From NCBI GenBank assembly GCA_000719025.1, contig JODP01000005.1, forward strand, positions 433,448 through 497,447: 64,000 nt of DNA, in the 5' to 3' direction. Source of the DNA: Kineosporia aurantiaca JCM 3230. GTDB taxonomy: Bacteria > Actinomycetota > Actinomycetes > Actinomycetales > Kineosporiaceae. The notes beneath the pieces are model-generated. The model was not told where the DNA came from, searched no databases, and saw only the letters and a program-made list of their open reading frames with translations. The first letter of the stretch is position 1; each line of letters opens with the position of its first letter. Made by a program: the position numbers and the translations under genes. This document shows positions 7,341 to 15,892 of this stretch, one piece after another.

Positions 7341-8747
7341 GTGTCCGAGGTCGACAGCTTCGACGTGATCGTGATCGGGGCCGGTCCGGCCGGGGAGAAC
7401 GTGGCCGGGCGAACGGCGGCGGGCGGGCTGAGCACCGCCGTCGTGGAACGGGAACTGATCGGCGGGGAATGCTCCTACTGGGGCTGCATCCCGAGCAAGA
7501 CGCTGATCCGCCCGGGTGACGTGATCGCCGCGGCCAAGCGGGTGCCCGGCGCCGACGCGGCGGTGACCGGGAGGATCGACGTGCAGGCGGCCCTGGCCCG
7601 GCGCGACTACATGACCTCCAGCTGGGACGACTCCGGCCAGGTGCCGTGGCTGAACGACAACGGCATCGCCCTGGTCCGCGGCCACGCCCGGCTGACCGGC
7701 CCGCGCACCGTCGAGGTCACCGACTCCCAGGGCGCGACCCGCACGCTGACCGCGAACCGCGCGGTGGTGCTGGCCACCGGCACCACCGCGGTGATCCCGC
7801 CGATCCCGGGTCTGGCCGAGTCCGACCCGTGGACCAACCGCGGGGTCACCGAGATGAAGGACATCCCGGACCGGCTGGTGGTGATCGGCGGCGGCTTCGT
7901 CGGCGCCGAGATGGCCCAGGCGGTCCGGCGTCTGGGCGCCTCCGAGGTGACCGTGCTCGAGGGCGGGCCGCACCTGCTCTCCCGGGAGGAACCCTTCGCC
8001 GGTGAAGAGGTGGGCAAGGCCTTCGCCGAGGAAGGCATTTCGGTGCGCACCGGGGTAAAGGTCAGCCGGGCGGCGAAGAACGAGGACGGGTCGGTCACGG
8101 TCACCCTGGAGGGTGGGGACGAGATCGTCGCCGACCAGATCCTGGTCGCCACCGGGCGCAAGCCGCACACCGACGACCTCGGCCTGGACACCGTGGGCCT
8201 GACCCCGGGCCGGCCGGTCGAGGTGGACGACCAGCTCCGCGCCACCGGGATCGACCAGGGTTCGCAACCGTGGCTCTTCGCCGTCGGCGACGTGAACGGC
8301 CTGGCCCTGCTGACCCACATGGGCAAGTACCAGGCCCGCATCGCCGGCGACGTGCTGCTCGGCAAGGACGCCCACGACCGCTCCAGCCGGGACGTGGTGC
8401 CCCGGGTGACGTTCACCGACCCGCAGGTCTGCGCGGTCGGCCTGACCGAGAAGCAGGCCCGGGAGCGGGGTCTGGACATCCGGGTGGTCAGTTACCCGAC
8501 CGGCGGCGTCTCCGGGGCGTACACCTCCGGCGACGGGATCGCGGGCACCAGCCAGATCATCGTGGACACCGCCCGCGAGGTGATCGTCGGGGCCACCTTC
8601 ACCGGCCCGGAGATCTCCGAACTGCTGCACTCGGCCACGATCGCGATCAGCGCCCAGGTGAAGATGCAGGACCTGTGGCACGCGGTGCCGAGTTTCCCGA
8701 CGATCAGCGAGGTCTGGCTGCGGCTCCTCGAGAACTACGGCCTCTGA
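7341..8747 (+). CDS. FAD-dependent pyridine nucleotide-disulfide oxidoreductase (mercuric reductase/lipoamide dehydrogenase-like)
   Basis: A 468-residue class I flavoprotein disulfide reductase. An N-terminal FAD-binding GAGPAG motif is followed by the redox-active pair in GGECSYWGCIPSK, with the usual C-x4-C spacing. Then come the NAD(P)-binding GGGFVGAE, the second FAD motif FAVGDVNG, and a C-terminal dimerisation domain. The usual family C-terminal His-x4-Glu active-site motif is replaced by HAVPSFPTISE, i.e. H followed by P and E in the normal place. There is no N-terminal HMA domain and no mer operon, so mercury reduction is unlikely. I prefer GTG 7341 (GGGGAA about 4 nt upstream) to TTG 7329. 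The substrate is unknown. Confidence 0.88.
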   Translation: MSEVDSFDVIVIGAGPAGENVAGRTAAGGLSTAVVERELIGGECSYWGCIPSKTLIRPGDVIAAAKRVPGADAAVTGRIDVQAALARRDYMTSSWDDSGQVPWLNDNGIALVRGHARLTGPRTVEVTDSQGATRTLTANRAVVLATGTTAVIPPIPGLAESDPWTNRGVTEMKDIPDRLVVIGGGFVGAEMAQAVRRLGASEVTVLEGGPHLLSREEPFAGEEVGKAFAEEGISVRTGVKVSRAAKNEDGSVTVTLEGGDEIVADQILVATGRKPHTDDLGLDTVGLTPGRPVEVDDQLRATGIDQGSQPWLFAVGDVNGLALLTHMGKYQARIAGDVLLGKDAHDRSSRDVVPRVTFTDPQVCAVGLTEKQARERGLDIRVVSYPTGGVSGAYTSGDGIAGTSQIIVDTAREVIVGATFTGPEISELLHSATIAISAQVKMQDLWHAVPSFPTISEVWLRLLENYGL

Positions 8748-8754
8748 CCCTTGT

Positions 8755-8841
8755 CGTGATCATGGACTTCCTCCCCGTGATCATGGACTTTCTCCCCGGG
8801 GTAAAAGTCCATGATCACGGGGGAAGTTCTCCATGATCACG
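8755..8841. repeat. Four-copy nested inverted repeat, CGTGATCATGGACTT family
   Basis: Two direct copies of CGTGATCATGGACTT (8755-8769, 8776-8790) are followed by an exact inverted copy (8805-8819) and a variant inverted copy ending at 8841 (CCATGATCACG). The order is forward-forward-reverse-reverse, so the single strand could fold into nested hairpins. The same layout with CGTGATCATGCA occurs at 31182-31255. It lies between the flavoprotein gene and the helicase terminator, and codes for nothing visible. Confidence 0.85.
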
Positions 8842-8848
8842 GCAAACG

Positions 8849-8888
8849 TGAGGACGCCCTCCAGCACGACTGCTGGAGGGCGTCCTCA
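8849..8888. terminator. Strong bidirectional hairpin terminator
   Basis: Perfect 18-bp stem, TGAGGACGCCCTCCAGCA (8849-8866) and its complement (8871-8888), with a 4-nt CGAC loop. It separates the convergent flavoprotein and helicase genes. Confidence 0.85.
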
Positions 8889-8903
8889 GTTCATTCAGTG
8901 CTG

Positions 8904-10424
8904 TTAGTTCGAGGCCGCCTGCGGCCGCGGACCCCGGCTCGGCCGGCCGCCGCTCGGGCGGCCACCGGCGTAACCGGCGCCCCCGCCACCGCCGCCGGAA
9001 CGACGCCGCGGCTGACCGCTACCGGTCCCACCGCCCCGCCGCTCGGAGCTGCGCTGCGGGATCGGCTTGACCACGATCGGCTCGCCGGAGGCGGCGAGCT
9101 CGCGGACCGCCGGGTGACCGGGCTGGACCGTGTCGGTGGTCGCGGTGACCGACGCGTCCCGGTGCAGCCGGTTGATCTCCCGGGTCTGACCCGGCTCGGC
9201 GAACGCGACCACGGTGCCACGGGCGCCGGCCCGGGCGGTGCGGCCGGAACGGTGCAGGTAGTCCTTGTGGTCGCCGGGCAGGTCGTAGTGCACGACCAGG
9301 TCCACGTCGTCCACGTGGATGCCCCGGGCGGCCACGTCGGTGGCGACCAGGACCCGCGGCGAGCCGGAGGCGAACGCGTCCAGAGCCCGCTGACGCTGGT
9401 TCTGGTTCAGGTTGCCGTGGATCGCGGTGGCCTCGGCACCGGCCCGGGACAGCTGCCGGGCCAGCCGGTCGGCGCCGTGCTTGGTCCGGACGAAGAACAG
9501 CGTCCGGGCCGGGCGCATCGCGATCTCGCTGGCCACCAGCAGCTTCTCGGCCGCCCCGCCGAGCGCGAAGACCTTGTGGTCCATCGCGGTCGCCGCGTCG
9601 GTGGTCTGCTTGACCGCGTGGAACGCCGGGTCGTGCAGGTACTCGGTGACCAGCTTGTCCACGCCGCCGTCGAGCGTGGCCGACAGCAGCAGGCGCTGGG
9701 TGTCGGCCGGCGTCGCGTCCAGGATCCGCCGGACGGCGGGCAGGAAGCCCAGGTCGGCCATGTGGTCGGCCTCGTCCAGCACGCTGATCTCGACCTGCGA
9801 CAGGTCCGCCGAACGACGGTCCATCAGGTCGATCAGCCGGCCCGGGGTGGCCACCACGACGTCCACACCGCGACGCAGCGCGTCCATCTGGCGGGAGATC
9901 GACAGGCCGCCGACGACGGTGGTGACGCGCAGGCCGAGCGGGCGGGCCAGCGGGTTCAGCGCCTCGTTGACCTGGCGGGCCAGCTCACGGGTGGGCACCA
10001 GGATGATCGCGCGGGGGGTCGAGGCGACCCGCTGCTTCGGCTCGGCGGCCAGGCGCGCCAGCACCGGGATACCGAAGGCCAGGGTCTTACCGGAACCGGT
10101 CTGGGCCCGGCCGAGCACGTCCCGCTTGGCCAGCGCGTCGGGCAGGACCCGGGTCTGGATCGCGAACGGGGCTTCCATACCCTCGCCGGCCAGTGCGGTG
10201 ACCAGCTGACGGGGCAGGCCGAGCTCGACGAACGTCTGCTCGGGCGGGGTCGGGGCGTCGGCCGCGGCGGTCAGCGCCGCCTCGAGCGGGCTGGGCCCGG
10301 ACTGCGGACGGGGACGACCGGACGACGAACGACGCGGACCACTCGGACGACCGGTGCGACGGGGACCGCCACCACCACCGAAGCGAGATCCGGACGTACG
10401 GGGACGATCTGAGGTATACGGCAT
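8904..10424 (-). CDS. DEAD-box ATP-dependent RNA helicase with basic Gly/Arg tails
   Basis: A 506-residue cytosolic RNA helicase. The family motifs appear in order: the F...GLP...IQ Q-motif, AQTGSGKT (motif I), PTRELA, TPGR, DEAD (VLDEADHMADLGF), SAT, then the C-terminal RecA domain with VATDVAARGIHVDDV and HRSGRTARAG. Both ends are low-complexity: residues 1-50 are Gly/Arg/Ser-rich, and the last 60 are RRGGG- and GGRPSGGRPS-like, suited to non-specific RNA binding. It resembles the RhlE/CsdA group involved in RNA unwinding, ribosome assembly or cold adaptation. A long upstream region (10425-10741) may be a regulatory leader. Confidence 0.93.
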   Translation of the reverse strand: MPYTSDRPRTSGSRFGGGGGPRRTGRPSGPRRSSSGRPRPQSGPSPLEAALTAAADAPTPPEQTFVELGLPRQLVTALAGEGMEAPFAIQTRVLPDALAKRDVLGRAQTGSGKTLAFGIPVLARLAAEPKQRVASTPRAIILVPTRELARQVNEALNPLARPLGLRVTTVVGGLSISRQMDALRRGVDVVVATPGRLIDLMDRRSADLSQVEISVLDEADHMADLGFLPAVRRILDATPADTQRLLLSATLDGGVDKLVTEYLHDPAFHAVKQTTDAATAMDHKVFALGGAAEKLLVASEIAMRPARTLFFVRTKHGADRLARQLSRAGAEATAIHGNLNQNQRQRALDAFASGSPRVLVATDVAARGIHVDDVDLVVHYDLPGDHKDYLHRSGRTARAGARGTVVAFAEPGQTREINRLHRDASVTATTDTVQPGHPAVRELAASGEPIVVKPIPQRSSERRGGGTGSGQPRRRSGGGGGGAGYAGGRPSGGRPSRGPRPQAASN

Positions 10425-10741
10425 GTAGTGCAGCTACTCCATCGATGCGCAGAAGGCCACGCCGTTCGGAGACGCCGGGCCCTGACCAGCGGGGACCGAC
10501 CTGAGGCTCCGAATGACCGATGGGCGGTCTGCGCCGGTGAGCTGTGTTCACCGGAATGTGGAGCGACTCGTTACGTGCGACCACGCGGGCGGCTCGCCCG
10601 CTAGAGCGGCGACACAGATCGTGCCGCCAGGACCCTTAGCGTAGCAGTGACTAGATTTCTTCCCGGCGCCGTCGACCTGGCCGGGACGTGAACCGTGCGC
10701 GACCGGCCCTCACCACCTGCCCGGCTGGTCACCCGGCCGGG
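10425..10741 (-). promoter_or_regulatory. 317-bp non-coding region upstream of the DEAD-box helicase
   Basis: No convincing ORF. It contains a perfect 7-bp hairpin, GCGGGCG-gct-CGCCCGC (10585-10601), about 160 nt before the helicase start. At the distal end (10719-10742) is the presumed terminator of the neighbouring oxidase. DEAD-box helicase genes often have long, structured, temperature-dependent leaders, which would suit this region; that is an analogy, not shown by the sequence. I could not identify clear -10/-35 boxes. Confidence 0.4.
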
Positions 10742-10742
10742 C
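10719..10742 (-). terminator. Hairpin overlapping the stop of the aldonolactone-oxidase-like gene
   Basis: GCCCGGCTGG (10719-10728) pairs with CCGGCCGGGC (10733-10742) at 9 of 10 positions around a 4-nt loop. It starts at the end of the oxidase stop codon on the minus strand. Confidence 0.5.
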
Positions 10743-12070
10743 TAGCGGGCACCCCGGGACCTGCCCTCGGGACCCGCCCCCAGGACCCGGTCGAGGTAGG
10801 CGTTGCCGAACCGGCCCTCCGGGTCCAGCCGGTCCCGTAGGGCCGCGAACTCGTCGAGCAGCGGATACACCCGACGTAACCCCTCGCAGTCCAGACCGTG
10901 CAGCTTTCCCCAGTGCGGGCGTCCTTGATAGTCGGCCATCACCCGCTCCACCGCCCCGAAATAGGCGTCGTGCGGGGACCGGGCGGCCACGTGCACCGCT
11001 ATGTAGGCGGACTCCCGGCCGGAGGAGAGGGACAGCGGGATGTCGTCCGGCGCGCCGACCCGGATCTCCACCGGGAAACCGATCCGCCAGCCCGACTTCT
11101 CTACCAGGTCCCGCACCCGGCCCATCGCCTCCGGCAGCGCGGCCCGCGGGATCGCGTACTCCATCTCCTTGAACCGCACCCGGCGCGAGCTGACGAAGAC
11201 CCGCTCGGAACGGTCGGTATAGCTGCGGGAACCCCACAGCCGCACCGCGATCCGGTTCAGCGGCATCACCGTGGCGGGTATCCGCCGGCCGGTCGCGATC
11301 ACCGCCCGGAACACGTCGTTGGCCAGCAGCTCGTCGTCCCACCAGGCCCGGAACCGGCCCAGCGGGGCCAGCCCCGGCTCCAGCGGCACCCGGGTCTTGT
11401 AGCGGGTCTGCACCCGGTCGGTGTGCGGGAACCAGTAGAACTCGAAATGGTCGATCTCCCGGGCCTGCTCGTCGAACCGGGCGAGGACCTCGGACAGCGG
11501 GACGGAGATCTCCTGGGCGTGGAGCGCGAACGCCGGAACCGTCTGCAGGGTGACGGTGGAGACCACGCCGAGCGCGCCCAGGTGCACCCGGGCGAACTCG
11601 AAGACGTCCGGGTTCTCGGTCGGCGAGCAGCGCAGCACCGACCCGTCCGCCAGCACCAGCTCCATCGCCCGGACCTGGGTGGAGATCGGCCCGAAGCGGG
11701 CGCCGGTGCCGTGGGTGCCGGTGGCCAGCGCCCCGGCCACGGTCTGCCGGTCGATGTCGCCCAGGCTGGGCAGGGCCAGGCCGGCCTGGGCGAGCAGCGC
11801 GTTCAGCCGGTACAGCGGCATCCCGGCCTCGACCGTGACCAGGCCGGTGCCGGTGTCCAGGGCCCGCAACCGGTCGTGCCGCTCCAGGCTGAGCTGCAGT
11901 TCCTCGGGCCGGGCGATCCCGGAGAACGAGTGCCCGGAGCCGACCGGCCGCACCCGGCGGCCCTGCGCCGCGGCCGCGGTGACCGCCTCGGCGATGCCGG
12001 CGGTGGAGGACGGCCGCAGGACCGTGCAGTCCGCGGTCTCGCAGCCGGACCAGTTCGACCAGGTCGTCAT
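10742..12070 (-). CDS. FAD-linked sugar-lactone/alditol oxidase (D-arabinono-1,4-lactone oxidase-like)
   Basis: A 442-residue vanillyl-alcohol-oxidase-superfamily enzyme. The N-terminal PCMH-type FAD domain includes RPVGSGHSFSG, whose His is the usual covalent FAD attachment site, and VAGALATGTHGTG. The C-terminal aldonolactone-oxidase domain ends with the HWGKLH motif near residue 400, typical of gulonolactone, arabinonolactone and alditol oxidases. The ATG at 12070 has GAGGGG about 5 nt upstream and gives the family's usual length. It is divergent from the D-threonine-aldolase-like gene; from memory such a pairing recurs in actinomycetes. Whether it oxidises a lactone or a polyol cannot be read from the sequence. 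Confidence 0.88.
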   Translation of the reverse strand: MTTWSNWSGCETADCTVLRPSSTAGIAEAVTAAAAQGRRVRPVGSGHSFSGIARPEELQLSLERHDRLRALDTGTGLVTVEAGMPLYRLNALLAQAGLALPSLGDIDRQTVAGALATGTHGTGARFGPISTQVRAMELVLADGSVLRCSPTENPDVFEFARVHLGALGVVSTVTLQTVPAFALHAQEISVPLSEVLARFDEQAREIDHFEFYWFPHTDRVQTRYKTRVPLEPGLAPLGRFRAWWDDELLANDVFRAVIATGRRIPATVMPLNRIAVRLWGSRSYTDRSERVFVSSRRVRFKEMEYAIPRAALPEAMGRVRDLVEKSGWRIGFPVEIRVGAPDDIPLSLSSGRESAYIAVHVAARSPHDAYFGAVERVMADYQGRPHWGKLHGLDCEGLRRVYPLLDEFAALRDRLDPEGRFGNAYLDRVLGAGPEGRSRGAR

Positions 12071-12222
12071 TGACCCCTCGCTCACGACTCCGGAAATAGG
12101 ACAGACGTCCAGTTCAGGCCACCACATTCCGTGAGTCAACGACTACGGCCCGAAGCAGAGGTGAGTGGTCCGGATTCCTGGACCCTTGACCAATTTGTCC
12201 CCCGCGGTCGAACCTTGCCCGC

Positions 12223-13404
12223 ATGACCACGAAGGCCCGGCTGGACGCGGCAACCGCCCATCTCGATCCCCCCGTGGCGGTGGTGGACCTGCCCGCCCTG
12301 GATGCCAACGTGGCCGATCTGGTGCGCCGCGCCGCGGGCAAGCCGATCCGGCTGGCCAGCAAGTCGATCCGCTGCCGGGCGGTGCTGGAGCGGGTGCACG
12401 CACTACCCGGGTTCGCCGGCGTGCTCGGCTACACCCTGAGCGAAGCCCTCTGGCTCGCCCCGGACTTCGACGACGTGGTGGTGGGCTACCCGACCGCCGA
12501 GCGCCAGGCCCTGGCCCGGTTGGCCGCCGACGAGCCTGCCCGGGCGCGGATCACCCTGATGATCGACTCGGCCGAGCAGCTCGACTTCATCGACGCGGTG
12601 GTGCCCGGCCACCCCGAGTTCCAGGTCTGCCTGGACCTGGACTCCTCGTTCCGGCTGGCCGGCGGGCGGGTGCACGTGGGCGCTCGACGCTCGGGGGTGT
12701 TCACTCCCGGCGACGCCGTGGCCCTGGCCCGGATCGTCGGGCAGCGCAGCGGTTTCACCCTGACCGGGATGATGTCTTACGAGGGTCAGGTGGCCGGGGT
12801 GGGCAACCGGCCCAAGGGCAAGCCGCTCTACGGCCTCGCCGTCACCGCGATGCAGGCGCTCTCGGTGCGCGAGCTCGCCACCCGCCGGGCCGAGGTGGTG
12901 GCGGCGGTGAATGCCGAGTTCCCACTGCGGTTCGTGAACGGCGGCGGCACCGGGAGCCTGGAGACGACCACCGCAGAGGACGCGATCACCGAGCTCACGG
13001 CCGGGTCGGGGCTGTACGGTCCGGGCCTGTTCGACGCCTATCGCCAGTTCTCCCCGGCGCCCGCGGCGTTGTTCGGCACCGACGTGGTCCGCCGCCCCGG
13101 GCCGGGTTTCGTCACGGTCACCGGAGGTGGCTGGATCGCCTCCGGGCCGATCGGCCCGGATCGGGCGCCGATCCCGACCTATCCACAGGGACTTTCGCTG
13201 ACCGGCATGGAGGGTGCCGGGGAGGTCCAGACGCCGTTGCAGGGCGCGGCGGCGGACGGCCTGCGGATCGGCGACCGGGTCTGGTTCCGGCACGCCAAGG
13301 CCGGCGAACTGGCCGAGCACGTGGCCACGTTCCAGCTGGTCGCGGGCGACGGCTCGGTGGTTGAGGTGCCCACCTATCGTGGGGAGGACCAGCACTTCCT
13401 CTAG
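12223..13404 (+). CDS. PLP-dependent amino-acid deaminase/aldolase (D-threonine aldolase/D-serine dehydratase-like)
   Basis: A 393-residue fold-type III PLP enzyme (alanine racemase N-terminal-like barrel). The N-terminal LASKSIRC carries the Schiff-base Lys (about residue 48). The PLP-phosphate region FVNGGGTGS lies near 235-243. The C-terminal domain has the GDRVWFRHAKAGELAEHV segment, where homologues place the metal-binding His plus Cys or Asp. Here the usual H-x-C/D is H-A-K, so metal use is doubtful. It starts an apparent operon with D-amino-acid oxidase (12-nt gap) and an MFS exporter (13-nt gap). The likely role is breakdown of D-serine, D-threonine or related beta-hydroxy D-amino acids. 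Confidence 0.82.
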   Translation: MTTKARLDAATAHLDPPVAVVDLPALDANVADLVRRAAGKPIRLASKSIRCRAVLERVHALPGFAGVLGYTLSEALWLAPDFDDVVVGYPTAERQALARLAADEPARARITLMIDSAEQLDFIDAVVPGHPEFQVCLDLDSSFRLAGGRVHVGARRSGVFTPGDAVALARIVGQRSGFTLTGMMSYEGQVAGVGNRPKGKPLYGLAVTAMQALSVRELATRRAEVVAAVNAEFPLRFVNGGGTGSLETTTAEDAITELTAGSGLYGPGLFDAYRQFSPAPAALFGTDVVRRPGPGFVTVTGGGWIASGPIGPDRAPIPTYPQGLSLTGMEGAGEVQTPLQGAAADGLRIGDRVWFRHAKAGELAEHVATFQLVAGDGSVVEVPTYRGEDQHFL

Positions 13405-13415
13405 GAGCGGGGCGG

Positions 13416-14372
13416 ATGACCGAAGTTGTCGTAGTGGGTGGCGGGATCATCGGGCTGACCACAGCGGTCCGGTTGCTCGAGGCCGGTCATCAGGTACGGG
13501 TGATCAGCGCCGATCCGCCGGAGCGGACGGTTTCCTCGGTGGCTGCGGCGGTCTGGTATCCGACGCATTTCGACGCCGACGACCGGGTGCTGCGCTGGGG
13601 TCAGCGGACGCTGACCGAGCTGGCGAAGCAGGCGTCCGAGGGTGTGCCCGGGGTGACGATGCGGGACAGCCGGATGTTGCTGCGGGGTGAGACCGCGATC
13701 CCGTGGTGGGCGGTCGGGGTGCCGGAGTTCCGGTTGGAACCGGCGCCGGACGAGCGGTTCACCGGTGAGTGGCGGTTCACCGTCCCGGCCGTGCAGACCC
13801 GTTCCTACCTGTACTGGCTGATCGAGGTGGTGGAGGCGCTCGGCGGCACGGTCGAGCAACGCCGCCTTGGATCTTTGGCCGAGGCCGGGGAGCTGGCGCC
13901 GGTGGTGGTCAACGCGACCGGGCTGGCGGCCCGCGAATTGGTGCCCGACCCGGCGGTGCACGCGATCCGTGGGCGCATCCTGGTCCTGACCAATCCGGGC
14001 ATCACCGTTTCCTACCGGGACTCCGACGATCCAGAAGGCGGGATCTACGTGCACCCGCGCAGCCGGGACGTGGTGGTGGGCGGCACGTTCGAGCCCGGGC
14101 AGGAGGACATCTCCCCCGACGCCACGGTGGCCGAGTCGATCCTGCGGCGGTGCACGGCGCTGGTTCCGGAGCTGGCTCAGGCCCGGGTGCTGCGGGAAGC
14201 CGCCGGTCTGCGACCCGGGCGCTACGGGGGTCCGCGACTGGAGGAGGACGCGCCTCTCCCCGGGGGTTCGCGGCTGATTCATTGCTACGGACACGGTGGC
14301 GCGGGCATCACCCTGAGCTGGGGCTGTGCCGACGAGGTCACTGATCAAGTGGCTGCCCGGGCCGAAGCATGA
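13416..14372 (+). CDS. D-amino-acid oxidase (FAD-dependent)
   Basis: A 318-residue DAO-family flavoenzyme that oxidatively deaminates D-amino acids to 2-oxo acids, ammonia and hydrogen peroxide. VVVGGGIIGLTTA at the N-terminus is the FAD Rossmann motif. GLRPGR near 268 carries the substrate-carboxylate Arg, and the DAO signature HCYGHGGAGITLSWG (about 290-304) closes the FAD site. The length is close to bacterial DAOs and no peroxisomal-type SKL is present, as expected. It lies 11 nt after the D-threonine-aldolase-like gene, so the two probably act on related D-amino acids, perhaps from peptidoglycan or the environment. Confidence 0.92.
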   Translation: MTEVVVVGGGIIGLTTAVRLLEAGHQVRVISADPPERTVSSVAAAVWYPTHFDADDRVLRWGQRTLTELAKQASEGVPGVTMRDSRMLLRGETAIPWWAVGVPEFRLEPAPDERFTGEWRFTVPAVQTRSYLYWLIEVVEALGGTVEQRRLGSLAEAGELAPVVVNATGLAARELVPDPAVHAIRGRILVLTNPGITVSYRDSDDPEGGIYVHPRSRDVVVGGTFEPGQEDISPDATVAESILRRCTALVPELAQARVLREAAGLRPGRYGGPRLEEDAPLPGGSRLIHCYGHGGAGITLSWGCADEVTDQVAARAEA

Positions 14373-14384
14373 GATTTCTCTGAG

Positions 14385-15824
14385 GTGACGACCACTCCCC
14401 CGCAAACCCAGGACGACCAGCAAGAACAGCAGACCCGGCGCTGGCCCGCATTCGCTGTCTGCCTGGTCGCCGGCTTCATGACGGTGCTCGACGTGAGCAT
14501 CGTGAACGTGGCCCTGCCCTCCATCCGGACCGGCATCTCGGCCAGCTCGAGCGACCTGCAGTGGGTGTCCTCGGGCTACGCGCTGAGCTTCGGCCTGGTG
14601 CTGGTGGCGGCCGGTCGGCTGGGCGACATCCGCGGGCGGAAGAACATGTTCGTCGCCGGCCTGGTGCTGTTCACGGTGGCCAGTGCGGCCTGTGGGCTCG
14701 CGCCGAACGCCGGGCTGCTGGTGGTCGCCCGGGTGATCCAGGGCATCGGCGGAGGCCTGATCCAGCCCCAGGTCTCCGGTTTCATCCAGAACCTGTTCCA
14801 GGGTAAGGAACGAGCCCGGGCCTTCGGCCTGTTCGGCGCCACCGTCGGGATCTCGACTGCCGTAGGACCCTTGGTCGGGGGTGCGCTGATCGCCGCCTTC
14901 GGAACCGAACACGGCTGGCGCGCGGTGTTCTTCGTCAATGTCCCGGTAGGGATCATCGCGGTGGTCGCGGCGCTGCGTCTGCTGCCCGCGACGGCCGGGC
15001 GCCAGCAGACCAAGAGCCTCGACCCGTTCGGCGCGGTGCTGCTCGGCGCCGGCGTGCTGTGCCTGCTCCTGCCGCTGGTCGAGTCGCAGAGCTGGTCCGG
15101 GCCGCTGCCCTGGCTGCTGGTGATCCCGGCGCTGGTCCTGCTCGGCGCGTTCGTGGTCTGGGAGCAGGCCCAGTCGCGGCGCGGGCGGGAGCCGATGGTC
15201 GACCTGGCTCTGCTGCGGGTTCCCTCGTTCAGCATGGGCGCCGGGGTAGGTCTGGTCTATTTCGCCGGATTCACCTCGATTTTCTTCGTCCTGGCCTTGT
15301 TCCTCCAGGAGGGCCATGGGTACAGCGCGCTGGAATCCGGGCTCGCCGTAACCCCGTTCGCGCTCGGCTCGGCCGTCTCCGCCTTCGCGGCGGGCCGGCT
15401 GGTCAGCCGGATCGGGCGGGCCGTGGTGGCGATCGGGCTGGCGGTGATGATCGTCGGTCTGATCGCGACGGTCGTGGTGGTTCGAATGACGGACGCCGAC
15501 GGCGTGGGTTTCTACACCGCGTTGCCGTTGCTGGTGGCCGGGTTGGGCAGCGGAGCGGTGATCTCGCCGAACCTCACGCTGACGCTCAGCGACGTGCCGG
15601 TTCAGGAGGCGGGGACCGCCGGGGGCATCGTCCAGACCGGCCAGCGGATCGGGGGCGCGGCCGGGATCGCGGCCATCGGGGCGCTCTTCTTCGCCCGCCT
15701 GTCGGCCACCCATGGCGACTGGAATGCGTCCCTTGCTGATGCTTTGTTGCTGAGCGCGGGGGTGACCTTCCTGGCTCTGGTGGTCGCCGTGGTGGATCTT
15801 CGGCGGCGCTCCTTGGCCGACTGA
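14385..15824 (+). CDS. MFS transporter, DHA2/EmrB-QacA type
   Basis: A 479-residue membrane protein with about 14 hydrophobic segments. It begins with a short hydrophilic QDDQQEQQ-containing tail, then VLDVSIVNVALPSI (motif D1), GRLGDIRGRKN (motif A) and GPLVGGALI (motif C of exporters). The GTG at 14385 follows the DAO stop by 12 nt and has only a weak ribosome binding site, so expression is probably coupled to the upstream genes. Its place in a D-amino-acid operon suggests export of a related metabolite or toxic analogue, but the family alone indicates only proton-driven efflux. Confidence 0.88.
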   Translation: MTTTPPQTQDDQQEQQTRRWPAFAVCLVAGFMTVLDVSIVNVALPSIRTGISASSSDLQWVSSGYALSFGLVLVAAGRLGDIRGRKNMFVAGLVLFTVASAACGLAPNAGLLVVARVIQGIGGGLIQPQVSGFIQNLFQGKERARAFGLFGATVGISTAVGPLVGGALIAAFGTEHGWRAVFFVNVPVGIIAVVAALRLLPATAGRQQTKSLDPFGAVLLGAGVLCLLLPLVESQSWSGPLPWLLVIPALVLLGAFVVWEQAQSRRGREPMVDLALLRVPSFSMGAGVGLVYFAGFTSIFFVLALFLQEGHGYSALESGLAVTPFALGSAVSAFAAGRLVSRIGRAVVAIGLAVMIVGLIATVVVVRMTDADGVGFYTALPLLVAGLGSGAVISPNLTLTLSDVPVQEAGTAGGIVQTGQRIGGAAGIAAIGALFFARLSATHGDWNASLADALLLSAGVTFLALVVAVVDLRRRSLAD

Positions 15825-15841
15825 ATTGGCCGACTGAACGA

Positions 15842-15880
15842 CCGCGGGGCCCGTCCCCTCGAAGGAGACGGGCCCCGCGG
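15842..15880. terminator. Bidirectional hairpin terminator
   Basis: Perfect 14-bp stem, CCGCGGGGCCCGTC (15842-15855) with GACGGGCCCCGCGG (15867-15880), and an 11-nt loop. It lies between the convergent MFS gene and the glutamine-rich protein gene. Confidence 0.85.
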
Positions 15881-15892
15881 CCTGAGCTACTG

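Noticed and set aside
8755..8841. Repeated 15-mers as a possible CRISPR array.
   Set aside because: Copies are in both orientations with unequal short spacing and no cas genes; they form nested inverted repeats.
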